Below, one piece after another: positions 1-6,935 of a stretch of 12,472 bases of DNA. Origin of the DNA: Chitinophagaceae bacterium UBA4411 (GTDB lineage Bacteria; Bacteroidota; Bacteroidia; Chitinophagales; Chitinophagaceae); NCBI GenBank assembly GCA_002400415.1, contig DGQP01000011.1, forward strand, positions 1 to 12,472, written 5' to 3'. Below the pieces are notes generated by a model. That model was not told where the DNA came from and made no database searches. It saw only the letters and a list, made by a program, of their open reading frames with translations. The number at the start of each line of letters is the position of its first letter. The stretch's first letter is position 1. A program made the translations under genes and the position numbers.

Positions 1-1346
1 GCAACAATATGTTCATCGGATAATTTATTTTCGCCGGCCAGGAAATTCTTACGTTGCTGGTTGGCCGCTTCGGCAGCTTTTTTAATATCGGCCTGTGTAG
101 AGCCGGTTTTAACCAGGGCTGTTTCTAATTGAATCAGTGAAGAAGCAAAACCGATCAGGGGCGAACCAAAGATGCCTTCATTGATATACTGGCGGTGTTT
201 GGCAAAGGGTATCCAGGCTTCATAAGCTTTGCCCCAATCAGCGAAAATGTTTTCATATTCTGGTTTTCCCTTGGCCCAGGCGTTGAATTTTTCTTCTGCT
301 TTTTTCTTTTGACCGAGCACGTCGTATTTCAGCAGTTGCTTTGTTTCCCCGTCATAGAATTTCCAGTAGTTGGCAATACCGGCATAGGAAGAAGCTAATT
401 GCAATTTGATAGCCGGGTCTTTTTTCATTTCCTCGAACATATATTTCAGCCGCATATCACGCAGCTTCACCAATGTCGGGTTATTAATATCGGTGGCCAG
501 TTTAATACCATAAGAACTTTCATAACGGTTGGTACCGCCGGGATAACCCCAGATCATGGCAAAATCACCATCTTTTAATGGCTTTATGGAAACAGGTAAA
601 TACCATTTTGGTTTCAGTGGTTTGTTTGCTTCAGCATATCTGGCAGGTTTGCCTTCCGGATCAGCATATACACGGAACACAGAAAAGTCACCGGTATGAC
701 GGGGCCATTCCCAGTTGTCAGTATCACCACCAAATTTGCCCACACTTTCAGGCGGTGTGCCGACCAAACGTATATCGGTATAACGCTGGTATACAAATGC
801 GAGGAACTGGTTTCCTTTGAATAAGGCACTTACCCGGGTTTCGATATTCTGTGTGGCATCACTCATTCTTTTATTGATATTGGCAAGTATTGCCGCCTGC
901 CGTTGCACTCTTTCCGCACCACTCAATCCTTTTAAGGAGTCGAGCACAAGCGCCGTTACATCATCAATGCGCAGCAGGAACTGAACAGAAAGGGAGGTGG
1001 GGATTTCTTCTCCTTTATTTTTTGCATAAAAACCATTTTGCAGGTAGTTATGATCAACAGAACTGGCATTAGCGATTGCATCATAACCACAGTGGTGATT
1101 GGTAAAGATCAAACCTTCGGCACTCACGATCTCTCCGGTGCAGCCGCCGCCAAAAATGATGATGGCATCTTTCAGCGAGGCTTTATTGATATTGTATAAC
1201 TGGTCTTTAGTTAGTTTCAATCCTTTTTTAACCATATCATTATACACCTGCTGGCCCAATAATAAGGGCAGCCACATGCCTTCATCAGCGAAGGATTTTA
1301 AGAACAGTGATACAGATAGTACAATCGTCAGGAATAACTTCTTCAT
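1..1346 (-). CDS. S46 family dipeptidyl-peptidase (DPP7/DPP11-like), N-terminal part, cut by window edge
   Basis: Secreted serine exopeptidase that removes dipeptides from peptide N-termini, probably in the periplasm, as part of peptide uptake. The gene starts at ATG 1346-1344 and runs off the left edge after 448 codons; family members are about 700 residues long, so the C-terminal third is missing here. Residues 1-20 (MKKLFLTIVL...) form a signal peptide, and the mature protein begins DEGMW, a family hallmark. A chymotrypsin-like fold is shown by TNHHCG with the likely catalytic His85, and by NWEWPRHTGDF with the likely catalytic Asp220; these match the His and Asp of known DPP7/DPP11. The catalytic serine and the residue separating DPP7 (hydrophobic) from DPP11 (acidic) specificity lie outside the window, so substrate preference cannot be called. 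It lies 60 bases after the zinc-ribbon gene, with its own candidate -7 box. Confidence 0.93.
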   Translation of the reverse strand, partial: MKKLFLTIVLSVSLFLKSFADEGMWLPLLLGQQVYNDMVKKGLKLTKDQLYNINKASLKDAIIIFGGGCTGEIVSAEGLIFTNHHCGYDAIANASSVDHNYLQNGFYAKNKGEEIPTSLSVQFLLRIDDVTALVLDSLKGLSGAERVQRQAAILANINKRMSDATQNIETRVSALFKGNQFLAFVYQRYTDIRLVGTPPESVGKFGGDTDNWEWPRHTGDFSVFRVYADPEGKPARYAEANKPLKPKWYLPVSIKPLKDGDFAMIWGYPGGTNRYESSYGIKLATDINNPTLVKLRDMRLKYMFEEMKKDPAIKLQLASSYAGIANYWKFYDGETKQLLKYDVLGQKKKAEEKFNAWAKGKPEYENIFADWGKAYEAWIPFAKHRQYINEGIFGSPLIGFASSLIQLETALVKTGSTQADIKKAAEAANQQRKNFLAGENKLSDEHIV

Positions 1347-1365
1347 AACTGAAAAATTTAGTGAG

Positions 1366-1373
1366 CAAACCTA
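1366..1373 (-). promoter_or_regulatory. Candidate -7 box for the S46 peptidase gene
   Basis: The minus strand reads TAGGTTTG, a perfect match to the Bacteroidota -7 consensus TAnnTTTG, 19 bases upstream of the peptidase ATG. This would give a leader of roughly 12-14 bases. No TTG is seen at the expected -33 distance, so the call is tentative. It lies in the 60-base gap downstream of the zinc-ribbon gene and would allow the peptidase to be transcribed separately. Confidence 0.35.
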
Positions 1374-1406
1374 CTGAAAATTGGGCGGAGGCCGGTATGA
1401 GATTCG

Positions 1407-1637
1407 TCAAATGTTCTTTTTTGAAGGCTGCTGAGGTTTTTGCTCCGGCCTTTTGATGGATTCCATTAAAGGAGTGGTAGCCTGCAACAACTGGTTTGTT
1501 TCACAATTATCAGCATCACAGCAGGGAAGAATATTAGTATGGCAAACCGGGCACTGGTAGTGACCGTGTACATGAACCGGTTCATTGGTTTGGTTGCAGA
1601 AAAAACAATGTTGTTGCATAACGGTCAGTATTTCCAT
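1407..1637 (-). CDS. Small zinc-ribbon-like cysteine-rich protein, function unknown
   Basis: A 76-residue protein I cannot assign a function. It has a compact metal-binding look: CFFC near residues 11-14, CPVC about 15 residues later, then CCDADNC, with histidines (HVHGH) between the first two pairs. This fits a zinc ribbon with seven cysteines. The C-terminal third is polar and proline/glutamine/lysine-rich, probably disordered. No signal peptide or membrane segment is seen, so it is likely cytoplasmic. The start at 1637 overlaps the end of the patatin gene by 13 bases. A second in-frame ATG at 1619 (MQQHC...) lies 5 bases past the patatin stop and may be the true start, since the ribbon begins at once after it. 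Either way, translation is probably coupled to the patatin gene. Comparable short cysteine-rich ORFs occur in related bacteria, to my recollection, but this was not checked. Confidence 0.7.
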   Translation of the reverse strand: MEILTVMQQHCFFCNQTNEPVHVHGHYQCPVCHTNILPCCDADNCETNQLLQATTPLMESIKRPEQKPQQPSKKNI

Positions 1638-3973
1638 TGTATCATCTTCTCACACTCCCGGGCGAAATTTTTATTGTTCAGTAGTTTATCATTCATCAAT
1701 CCCCGCTGGAAATCCGAGATCACCCAGTTCATCGAGAATTTACGGTTGTATTCCCCGCTGTATAAGTCAATATTGATGTAATGAGTGGTGTCGTTCTGGT
1801 TGATGGAAGAAAGAAAATTTTTCAGGCGCTGGTCATTCACCAGGGTTTGGGTGCCATAAGAACCCAGGATAGTTTGTGCAGGTGAGAGCAGGTCGTTGGT
1901 GAATGGATTAATACGGCTGAGTTTGCTGTTTTTTACATCATTGTTGGTGATGTGCAACACAAAAAACTCCAGTTTGCCGGCATATTTTTTCAGTACTGAA
2001 TCAGTTTTCAGCATATCGTTCATGGCGATCAGCATTTCATTCACGACACCGGCTCCGGAATTGTCAAAATACCCGCCATCCACAAAATAATGGGATTCGG
2101 TTTCGCAACTGTCGCAGGGTTTGTTATCAATACGACCGGCCGGACTCAGGTAGGGGAAACTGGCGCCCAGCACCACCGCAGTGCTCAGTTTCATATCCTC
2201 GTCATCTGCCGCACCTTTATCCTTCAGTAAGCTCAGTACATCCACCCGTTTATTAAAGTAGTTTTCTTTGATACTGATATTGCTGATCACCCCGGGGCTT
2301 CCATCCTGCATACGGGTGGTGTTTACACAAAGTACCGGCAGGGAATAATTGGTATTGCCCTTTTGGGTCATAAAGGAAGAGAAGGGGTCAGCAAAACTGT
2401 TGTATAAAAAGCAATCCCTGCCGGGAGCTTTTTCCAGTGAACAGGCTAATGCTTCGGCACGGTCACGGGTATATTTCCTGAAAGCAGGGACTGTATGCCG
2501 GAAGATGTCACGGCCCAGCAAACGGCTGAGGGTGTAGCTTAAAAAATCCGACTTCAGGTAGCGGGTGGCAGCTTTCCAGTAACGATGTTGTGATGTATCT
2601 TTTGCAGTAAGCTGTTCTTTATTGCGAAGCAGGTTGAAAAAAGTGGCATTACCCACACTTCCGCCGGAAGCACCGGATAAACAAAAGAGATGATCGGCAA
2701 ATTTTCCCCTCGTGGTATCCTGCAGCTTCGATAAGATAGAAGCCACCCAGTATCCCGAACGGGAAGCGCCACCGTTAGCAATCACAAAATAAACAGGGTA
2801 TCTTTTTATAGTGGAATCATCAAGGATTTTTTTTCTTGCCGGATAGTTTACCCAGTTTGCGAAATACTCTTTCAGTGTTTGCCTTTCGCTGAACCGGATA
2901 TTTGTTTGCTTTTTAGTGGTTAGTTCTGTGAAATGAGGATCAACAAATTTGCCAAGCAATAACGAGAATATAAAAAAGAGCAGGTGAAAATTAAAACGGG
3001 CCAGTACTGAAAAAGTGGCGATGATATTGCCGATGCCCAGTAAAACCCCAAAAGCTAATAATAAGAACGGGAAACTGCCGATGAGGATAGAAATTTCCAG
3101 AGAATTAATGGTAATGATATATACGGTTACAGCAAAAAAACTGACCCACTGAAAGAGCTTAAAATACTGGCGGTCTTCTTTGTGGCTGATAATATATTTC
3201 AGTTTTTTCCAGACACCCGACCTGGATGAAACAAGCGGTTTTTCTTCCGATTCACCGACTTCTTCGAGCTGGTTGGCCGTATCAATTTCTCTCCGGAGAA
3301 TTAATAATAATACTAACCCCACCTGCAGGCTGAGCAGGAAGATGATCAGCGTCCAGAAAGTCTTGATAAAGACAACTGACAAAATAGATGCACCCAGTAT
3401 GGCATAGGCCGTAAACCTGGTGCTTTGCAGGAAGAAAAGCCATTTCTTTTTCGGCATATTCCGCTGGGTCAGGAACCATTCCCAGAAATAATAGATGCCA
3501 TAATACCAGGCATAACTCAGGGCCAGTAAAACATAACATAGCCAGGTGGGCCATTCCGGGTAAGGAGAATTTTCTAATTGTAAAAAAGCGAGTAAGATGA
3601 CAGTGATGCAGGTAAAAGCAAGCACCCTGGGTGTTTGCACCAGGAATATTTTCCAGATTTCATGTTTGTCCGGGTCCTGGAAATCTTTAGCCCTTGCTAC
3701 AATGCGGGTGCTGTACCAGGTAACAATGACCCAGAAGATGAGCGACAGAATGAAACAGAAAAATACAGGGGATACAAGATGACCTTTATCCTCCAGGGCT
3801 ATGATCATCAGGTCTTTTCCCTGGGTAACATGCCAGAAGCAAAAATGTGCCAGTACTAAAAAAAGAATAGGCGGAAAGAACAGCCAGATAGCCTGCACCA
3901 TATAGCGCCAGGTAGATGCCAGCAACACATCTTTATGGTTCAGCAATTGTTTGGTCCGGTTCAGTAATGCCAT
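1625..3973 (-). CDS. Membrane-anchored patatin-like phospholipase/lipase
   Basis: A 782-residue protein with two parts. Roughly residues 20-342 contain about nine hydrophobic segments (for example 25-47, 67-88, 110-132, 142-165, 186-226, 270-342), so it is an inner-membrane protein. Residues about 390-780 form a patatin-like hydrolase domain: NGGASRSG (400-407) occupies the oxyanion-hole position, GASGG (434-438) is the nucleophile elbow with Ser436, and VDGGYFDNSG (631-640) provides the catalytic Asp632. This Ser-Asp dyad is expected to cleave acyl esters of phospholipids or other lipids; the true substrate is unknown. Many patatins have no membrane part, so the long N-terminal domain is notable. 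The start is ATG 3973-3971, and a candidate promoter lies just upstream. The zinc-ribbon gene overlaps its 3' end. No key residue appears lost. Confidence 0.88.
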   Translation of the reverse strand: MALLNRTKQLLNHKDVLLASTWRYMVQAIWLFFPPILFLVLAHFCFWHVTQGKDLMIIALEDKGHLVSPVFFCFILSLIFWVIVTWYSTRIVARAKDFQDPDKHEIWKIFLVQTPRVLAFTCITVILLAFLQLENSPYPEWPTWLCYVLLALSYAWYYGIYYFWEWFLTQRNMPKKKWLFFLQSTRFTAYAILGASILSVVFIKTFWTLIIFLLSLQVGLVLLLILRREIDTANQLEEVGESEEKPLVSSRSGVWKKLKYIISHKEDRQYFKLFQWVSFFAVTVYIITINSLEISILIGSFPFLLLAFGVLLGIGNIIATFSVLARFNFHLLFFIFSLLLGKFVDPHFTELTTKKQTNIRFSERQTLKEYFANWVNYPARKKILDDSTIKRYPVYFVIANGGASRSGYWVASILSKLQDTTRGKFADHLFCLSGASGGSVGNATFFNLLRNKEQLTAKDTSQHRYWKAATRYLKSDFLSYTLSRLLGRDIFRHTVPAFRKYTRDRAEALACSLEKAPGRDCFLYNSFADPFSSFMTQKGNTNYSLPVLCVNTTRMQDGSPGVISNISIKENYFNKRVDVLSLLKDKGAADDEDMKLSTAVVLGASFPYLSPAGRIDNKPCDSCETESHYFVDGGYFDNSGAGVVNEMLIAMNDMLKTDSVLKKYAGKLEFFVLHITNNDVKNSKLSRINPFTNDLLSPAQTILGSYGTQTLVNDQRLKNFLSSINQNDTTHYINIDLYSGEYNRKFSMNWVISDFQRGLMNDKLLNNKNFARECEKMIQWKY

Positions 3974-3984
3974 AGTGAGTAAAG

Positions 3985-4014
3985 CTAAAATAGCATTCTC
4001 ATTTAAGATTGCAA
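3985..4014 (-). promoter_or_regulatory. Candidate promoter for the patatin gene
   Basis: On the minus strand, TTG (4014-4012) is followed after 19 bases by TATTTTAG (3992-3985), one mismatch from the Bacteroidota TAnnTTTG -7 box and at the normal -33/-7 distance. The box ends only about 11 bases before the ATG, so the leader would be very short. The call is weak and based on pattern only. Confidence 0.3.
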
Positions 4015-4054
4015 TACCGTGAGGCGGGTATTCCTGCCCCTTTCCCGTGAAGAA

Positions 4055-5056
4055 CTACTTCACTTCTTCATTCAATACTTTCCACAACAGGTCTTTCAAT
4101 TCCAGTAGTCCTTTGTTTGTCATGGAGGAAATAAACAGGTGAGGGATGTCAGCCGGTAATTCTTTTTCAATGGCCGCTTTCAGTTCTTCATCAAGCATAT
4201 CACTTTTGCTGATGGCAATGATGAATTGTTTGTGGAGAAGGTCAGGATTATATTGTTCCAGTTCGTTGACCAATACCTCAAATTCTTTTTTATGACCGGC
4301 GCTATCGGCAGGAATAAGGAATAACAATACCGCATTCCTTTCGATATGGCGAAGGAAACGATGACCTAATCCTTTGCCTTCGGCGGCACCTTCAATAATA
4401 CCAGGCAGGTCGGCGATGCAAAAACTTTTGCCATCACGGTATTCCACCATACCGAGGTTAGGGGTAATGGTAGTAAATGCGTAATCAGCGATTTTGGGTT
4501 TGGCCGCAGTGATTACCGACAGCAAGGTTGATTTACCAGCATTGGGAAAACCAACCAATCCCACATCGGCCAGCACTTTTAATTCCAGTACTTTCCATCC
4601 CTCTTTGCCGGGTAAGCCGGGTTGTGCATGTTCAGGTGCCTGGTTGGTCGGGGTGGCAAAATGAGAATTTCCCAAACCACCTTTACCGCCCTCCAGCCAG
4701 ATGACCTCCTGGCCGTCTTCTAATATTTCCACTTCCTGCTGTCCGGTTTCTTCATCCCGTGCTATGGTGCCCAGCGGCACTTCAATGATGATGTCTTTTC
4801 CGAAACGGCCTGTTTTATTGTTGCTGCTGCCACCTTCACCATCTTCCGCCAGTACATTTTTATAATAACGGAGATGTAAGAGTGTCCAGAGATTTTTGTT
4901 GCCTTTCAGGATGATATGAGCACCCCGGCCGCCATCACCACCATCAGGTCCGCCCAGGGCGGTGAACTTGTTACGCATAAAATGCCTGCTGCCCGCCCCG
5001 CCATGCCCGCTGCGGCAAAAAATCCTGATCTGGTCAACAAAATTGCTCTTCTCCAA
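4055..5056 (-). CDS. obgE: GTPase ObgE (Obg/CgtA), TTG start
   Basis: Essential Obg-family GTPase that binds the large ribosomal subunit and acts in its late assembly and in stress control. The 333 residues comprise the glycine-rich Obg fold (about 1-158, with GGPDGGDGGRG at 35-45) and a G domain. G1 is GFPNAGKST (169-177), G2 centres on TTITP (195-199), G3 is DLPG (216-219), G4 is SKSD (283-286, a variant of NKxD), and G5 is near ISS (309-311). The variable C-terminal OCT domain of some bacteria is absent. The first codon is TTG (5056-5054). No in-frame ATG exists between it and the upstream stop, and the next Met (residue 28) would delete conserved N-terminal sequence, so TTG is the start. 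It is divergent from the DUF6970-like gene and shares a 56-base regulatory gap with it. Confidence 0.97.
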   Translation of the reverse strand: MEKSNFVDQIRIFCRSGHGGAGSRHFMRNKFTALGGPDGGDGGRGAHIILKGNKNLWTLLHLRYYKNVLAEDGEGGSSNNKTGRFGKDIIIEVPLGTIARDEETGQQEVEILEDGQEVIWLEGGKGGLGNSHFATPTNQAPEHAQPGLPGKEGWKVLELKVLADVGLVGFPNAGKSTLLSVITAAKPKIADYAFTTITPNLGMVEYRDGKSFCIADLPGIIEGAAEGKGLGHRFLRHIERNAVLLFLIPADSAGHKKEFEVLVNELEQYNPDLLHKQFIIAISKSDMLDEELKAAIEKELPADIPHLFISSMTNKGLLELKDLLWKVLNEEVK

Positions 5057-5069
5057 AATTTTATATTTG
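5043..5069 (+). promoter_or_regulatory. Candidate promoter for the DUF6970-like gene
   Basis: TTG (5043-5045) lies 16 bases before TATATTTG (5062-5069), an exact TAnnTTTG -7 box. Transcription would begin near 5075, giving a leader of about 38 bases to the ATG at 5113. This favours 5113 over the in-frame ATG at 5077, which would leave almost no leader. The -33 half lies inside the obgE coding region. Confidence 0.4.
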
Positions 5070-5087
5070 CTGTGAATTGCAAATATA
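5062..5087. repeat. Perfect 9-base inverted repeat in the divergent obgE/DUF6970 gap
   Basis: TATATTTGC (5062-5070) and GCAAATATA (5079-5087) are exact reverse complements separated by 8 bases. Each arm contains one TAnnTTTG box, so the two predicted promoters face each other and their start points overlap. The symmetry also fits an operator for a dimeric regulator. What is seen is only the repeat; any regulatory role is inferred. Confidence 0.6.
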
Positions 5088-5103
5088 TTCTTTCGTTCAT
5101 CAA
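5080..5103 (-). promoter_or_regulatory. Candidate promoter for obgE
   Basis: The minus strand has an exact -7 box TATATTTG (5087-5080), with TTG (5103-5101) 13 bases further upstream, shorter than the usual spacing. The start point would fall near 5075, about 18 bases before the TTG codon of obgE. The box forms the right arm of a perfect inverted repeat with the -7 box of the divergent gene. Confidence 0.4.
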
Positions 5104-5112
5104 CCCTTTACT

Positions 5113-5460
5113 ATGAAATATTTTATCCTTTTACTGGTTGTTCCCGCATTATTAAATGAAAACTGTGGTAAAAAGAAAGCTGCATTTCCGGCCTGTGTGC
5201 AACAAAAGATTGATTCCATTGCCAAAGAACCCCGCTGGAACCCGCCTGCAGAAGTAAATGAATACAGCTATAAAGGGAAAAGGGTATTCCTGTTCAGCAG
5301 TAATTGCTGCGATTTTTTTGATGAATTGGTGGATGAGAATTGTAACCCCGTTTGCGGCCCGCATGGAGGTATTACCGGCAGGGGTGACGGTAATTGTACA
5401 GATTTTGATAAGGAAGCCACGCATATACAACTGATCTGGAAGGATGCGCGGGAAAAATAA
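5113..5460 (+). CDS. DUF6970-like small secreted protein
   Basis: A 115-residue exported protein of unknown function and the only plus-strand gene. Starting at ATG 5113, residues 1-17 form a hydrophobic signal segment (MKYFILLLVVPALL) followed by Cys18 and a lysine run. This looks like a lipoprotein, but the residues before the cysteine (NEN) are not a normal lipobox, so lipidation is doubtful. The mature part has NPPAEV (43-48), a paired cysteine NCCD (64-67), DENCNPVCGPHGG (75-86... region) and GDGNCTDF (91-98). I recognise this pattern as the DUF6970 family of Bacteroidota, from memory. The seven cysteines suggest disulphides or metal binding outside the cytoplasm. An in-frame ATG at 5077 would add 12 residues but would spoil the signal peptide. 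It converges on the following T9SS cargo gene. Confidence 0.8.
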   Translation: MKYFILLLVVPALLNENCGKKKAAFPACVQQKIDSIAKEPRWNPPAEVNEYSYKGKRVFLFSSNCCDFFDELVDENCNPVCGPHGGITGRGDGNCTDFDKEATHIQLIWKDAREK

Positions 5461-5483
5461 AACCCCGGCAGTATGTACCGGGG
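5452..5483 (-). terminator. Intrinsic terminator of the 415-residue T9SS cargo gene
   Basis: CCCCGG (5463-5468) pairs with CCGGGG (5478-5483) around a 9-base loop. Read on the minus strand, the hairpin is followed directly by TTTTATTTTT (5462-5453), a proper U-tract, about 28 bases after the stop at 5511. The tract overlaps the last codons of the convergent DUF6970-like gene. In the plus direction no T-run follows, so it would work mainly leftwards. Confidence 0.7.
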
Positions 5484-5510
5484 CCTTAGTATAAGGGAAA
5501 TGGTATTGTT

Positions 5511-6758
5511 TTATTGAACGATCAGTTTTTTACTGTAAACCGCTTTACTGTTCTTGTCCAATACTTTCACCAGGTAAAATCCTTTGGCGGCTGATTCGGT
5601 AAGGTTGATCATTTCTGTCTGGTTTTTGCCACCCACATTAATGACCCGTTGCATCATTAATCTTCCCATCACGTCAGTTAGCTGCACAGTATATTCACCG
5701 GCATCCAGCTTATTGAATTGTAAAGAAAACTTGTTATTAATAACCGGGTTGGGGTAAATCTGTACTAACCCGTTATCTGTTTCTTCAGTGCGGGTAAAAT
5801 CTTCCACCGGGTTTTGATTACGTTGACGGGTATCCAGGATATTACTGTTGGCCAGGTCAGAACTGCGCCAGCCACCGGTTGTTTTATAAGGTGTGGCTGC
5901 CCAGCTGGCAGCATCCACTATATAATAACTGCTGGCATCAACAGCACTTCCGATCATTATTTTATTATCAGCCGTAACTATTGCACCATTGCTGGTATAG
6001 TTGGCCGGTAAACCACTGATGGTTCCTGCATGTGTAGCGATCTTTGTTTCGATATTTACTTTGAAAACATGGTTACGGGCCGAGAAAATGTAAAGATTGC
6101 CTTCGTTGTCTGCAATCATATCGCCGCCAAAACTGCTGCAGGAGCTGTGAATGGACATTCCTTTATTGGCGGGGTCATCCACTACGTTTCCAAGATCAGT
6201 AATAGTTAGTTTTTTACCCGTGGTAAAACGAACCAGGTGTGCACCATCATTGGTCATTGCATAACCGTTACCATCATTGCCGATAGTCATCCGGGTAATA
6301 ATGTTTCCCTGGTCGGGAGATTTGCGGGCCATACCGGTAAATTCCTGCGAAGTAACATAGAAGACCTGCATTGTTTTCAGATCAATATAACGAAGCTGGT
6401 CAATGAACATCGGGGTGTACCAGATACGGTTATTCTTTTTGTCATAAGCCATTGCGGCCACGCCACTGCTGAAAGCAGGCTGCAGGTTATAACCCCTGTT
6501 TTGTTCAATTGTAAAACTGGTAAGTTCTTTTTTACTGGCGGCATCAAATGCTATTTGCCTGCTGTCGTTTCCATTCAGTAAAACAGTGCTGAACTCACCG
6601 TTCTGGAGATTGATTTTTCTTAAATAACTCCAGTTTACACCATCCTGCTGCACATCTGTGATCGCATAGGCAAAACGGTCAGCCTGCTGTGCATACGAAA
6701 GTGAAGTGGTCAGTAAGGCGGCTGTTAAAAAAGAAGAGAAGCGTAGATTTTTACTCAT
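5511..6758 (-). CDS. T9SS-secreted beta-propeller-like protein with type A sorting domain
   Basis: A 415-residue exported protein. Residues 1-23 form a signal peptide ending SYA before Gln24. The body (about 25-310) contains recurring motifs of the kind found in beta-propellers, such as AAMAYDKKNNRIWYTP, ITRMTIGNDGNGYAMTNDG and DMIADNEGNLYIFSARN, each a strand with a D/N-x-x-G-N-x-Y turn. The fold is therefore probably a propeller, inferred from this periodicity. Residues about 332-415 are a T9SS type A sorting domain: YPNP (335-338), GEYTVQLTDVMGRLM, GFYLVKV and the terminal KKLIVQ. The type IX machinery would export it across the outer membrane and anchor or release it after removing this domain. 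Substrate and role are unknown; no enzymatic motif is seen. It has a terminator on its 3' side and another one upstream, so it is probably monocistronic. Confidence 0.85.
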   Translation of the reverse strand: MSKNLRFSSFLTAALLTTSLSYAQQADRFAYAITDVQQDGVNWSYLRKINLQNGEFSTVLLNGNDSRQIAFDAASKKELTSFTIEQNRGYNLQPAFSSGVAAMAYDKKNNRIWYTPMFIDQLRYIDLKTMQVFYVTSQEFTGMARKSPDQGNIITRMTIGNDGNGYAMTNDGAHLVRFTTGKKLTITDLGNVVDDPANKGMSIHSSCSSFGGDMIADNEGNLYIFSARNHVFKVNIETKIATHAGTISGLPANYTSNGAIVTADNKIMIGSAVDASSYYIVDAASWAATPYKTTGGWRSSDLANSNILDTRQRNQNPVEDFTRTEETDNGLVQIYPNPVINNKFSLQFNKLDAGEYTVQLTDVMGRLMMQRVINVGGKNQTEMINLTESAAKGFYLVKVLDKNSKAVYSKKLIVQ

Positions 6759-6858
6759 ACAAAATGGTTTTGTGTTTCTATGGAGATGAAAGCTGTATTT
6801 AAATTACATACTATTTAGTTATCCCGGAAATGAAATTACAGGAAAGGGGAATTATAGT

Positions 6859-6892
6859 AAATAAAAAACCCCTCCGCAATGTGCCAGAGGGG
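6859..6892 (-). terminator. Intrinsic terminator of the 486-residue T9SS cargo gene
   Basis: CCCCTC (6869-6874) pairs with GAGGGG (6887-6892) around a 12-base loop. On the minus strand the hairpin is followed at once by TTTTTTATTTA, a clear U-tract. It lies about 44 bases after the stop at 6936 and separates this gene from the next minus-strand T9SS gene. Confidence 0.85.
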
Positions 6893-6935
6893 TCAAGGTA
6901 TAAAAACCCTGAGCATTGATTTTCACTCATCAAAC

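Noticed and set aside
4025..4042. Hairpin GGCGGG-TATT-CCTGCC between obgE and the patatin gene as an obgE terminator.
   Set aside because: The stem contains a G-T pair and no T-run follows on the minus strand, so intrinsic termination is unlikely.
5077..5112. Upstream ATG start for the DUF6970-like protein.
   Set aside because: It would place 12 polar or mixed residues before the signal segment and leave almost no leader after the predicted promoter.
6237..6581. 114-codon open frame on the plus strand.
   Set aside because: It lies antisense to the well-supported T9SS cargo gene, has no recognisable domain, and is explained by that gene's codon pattern.
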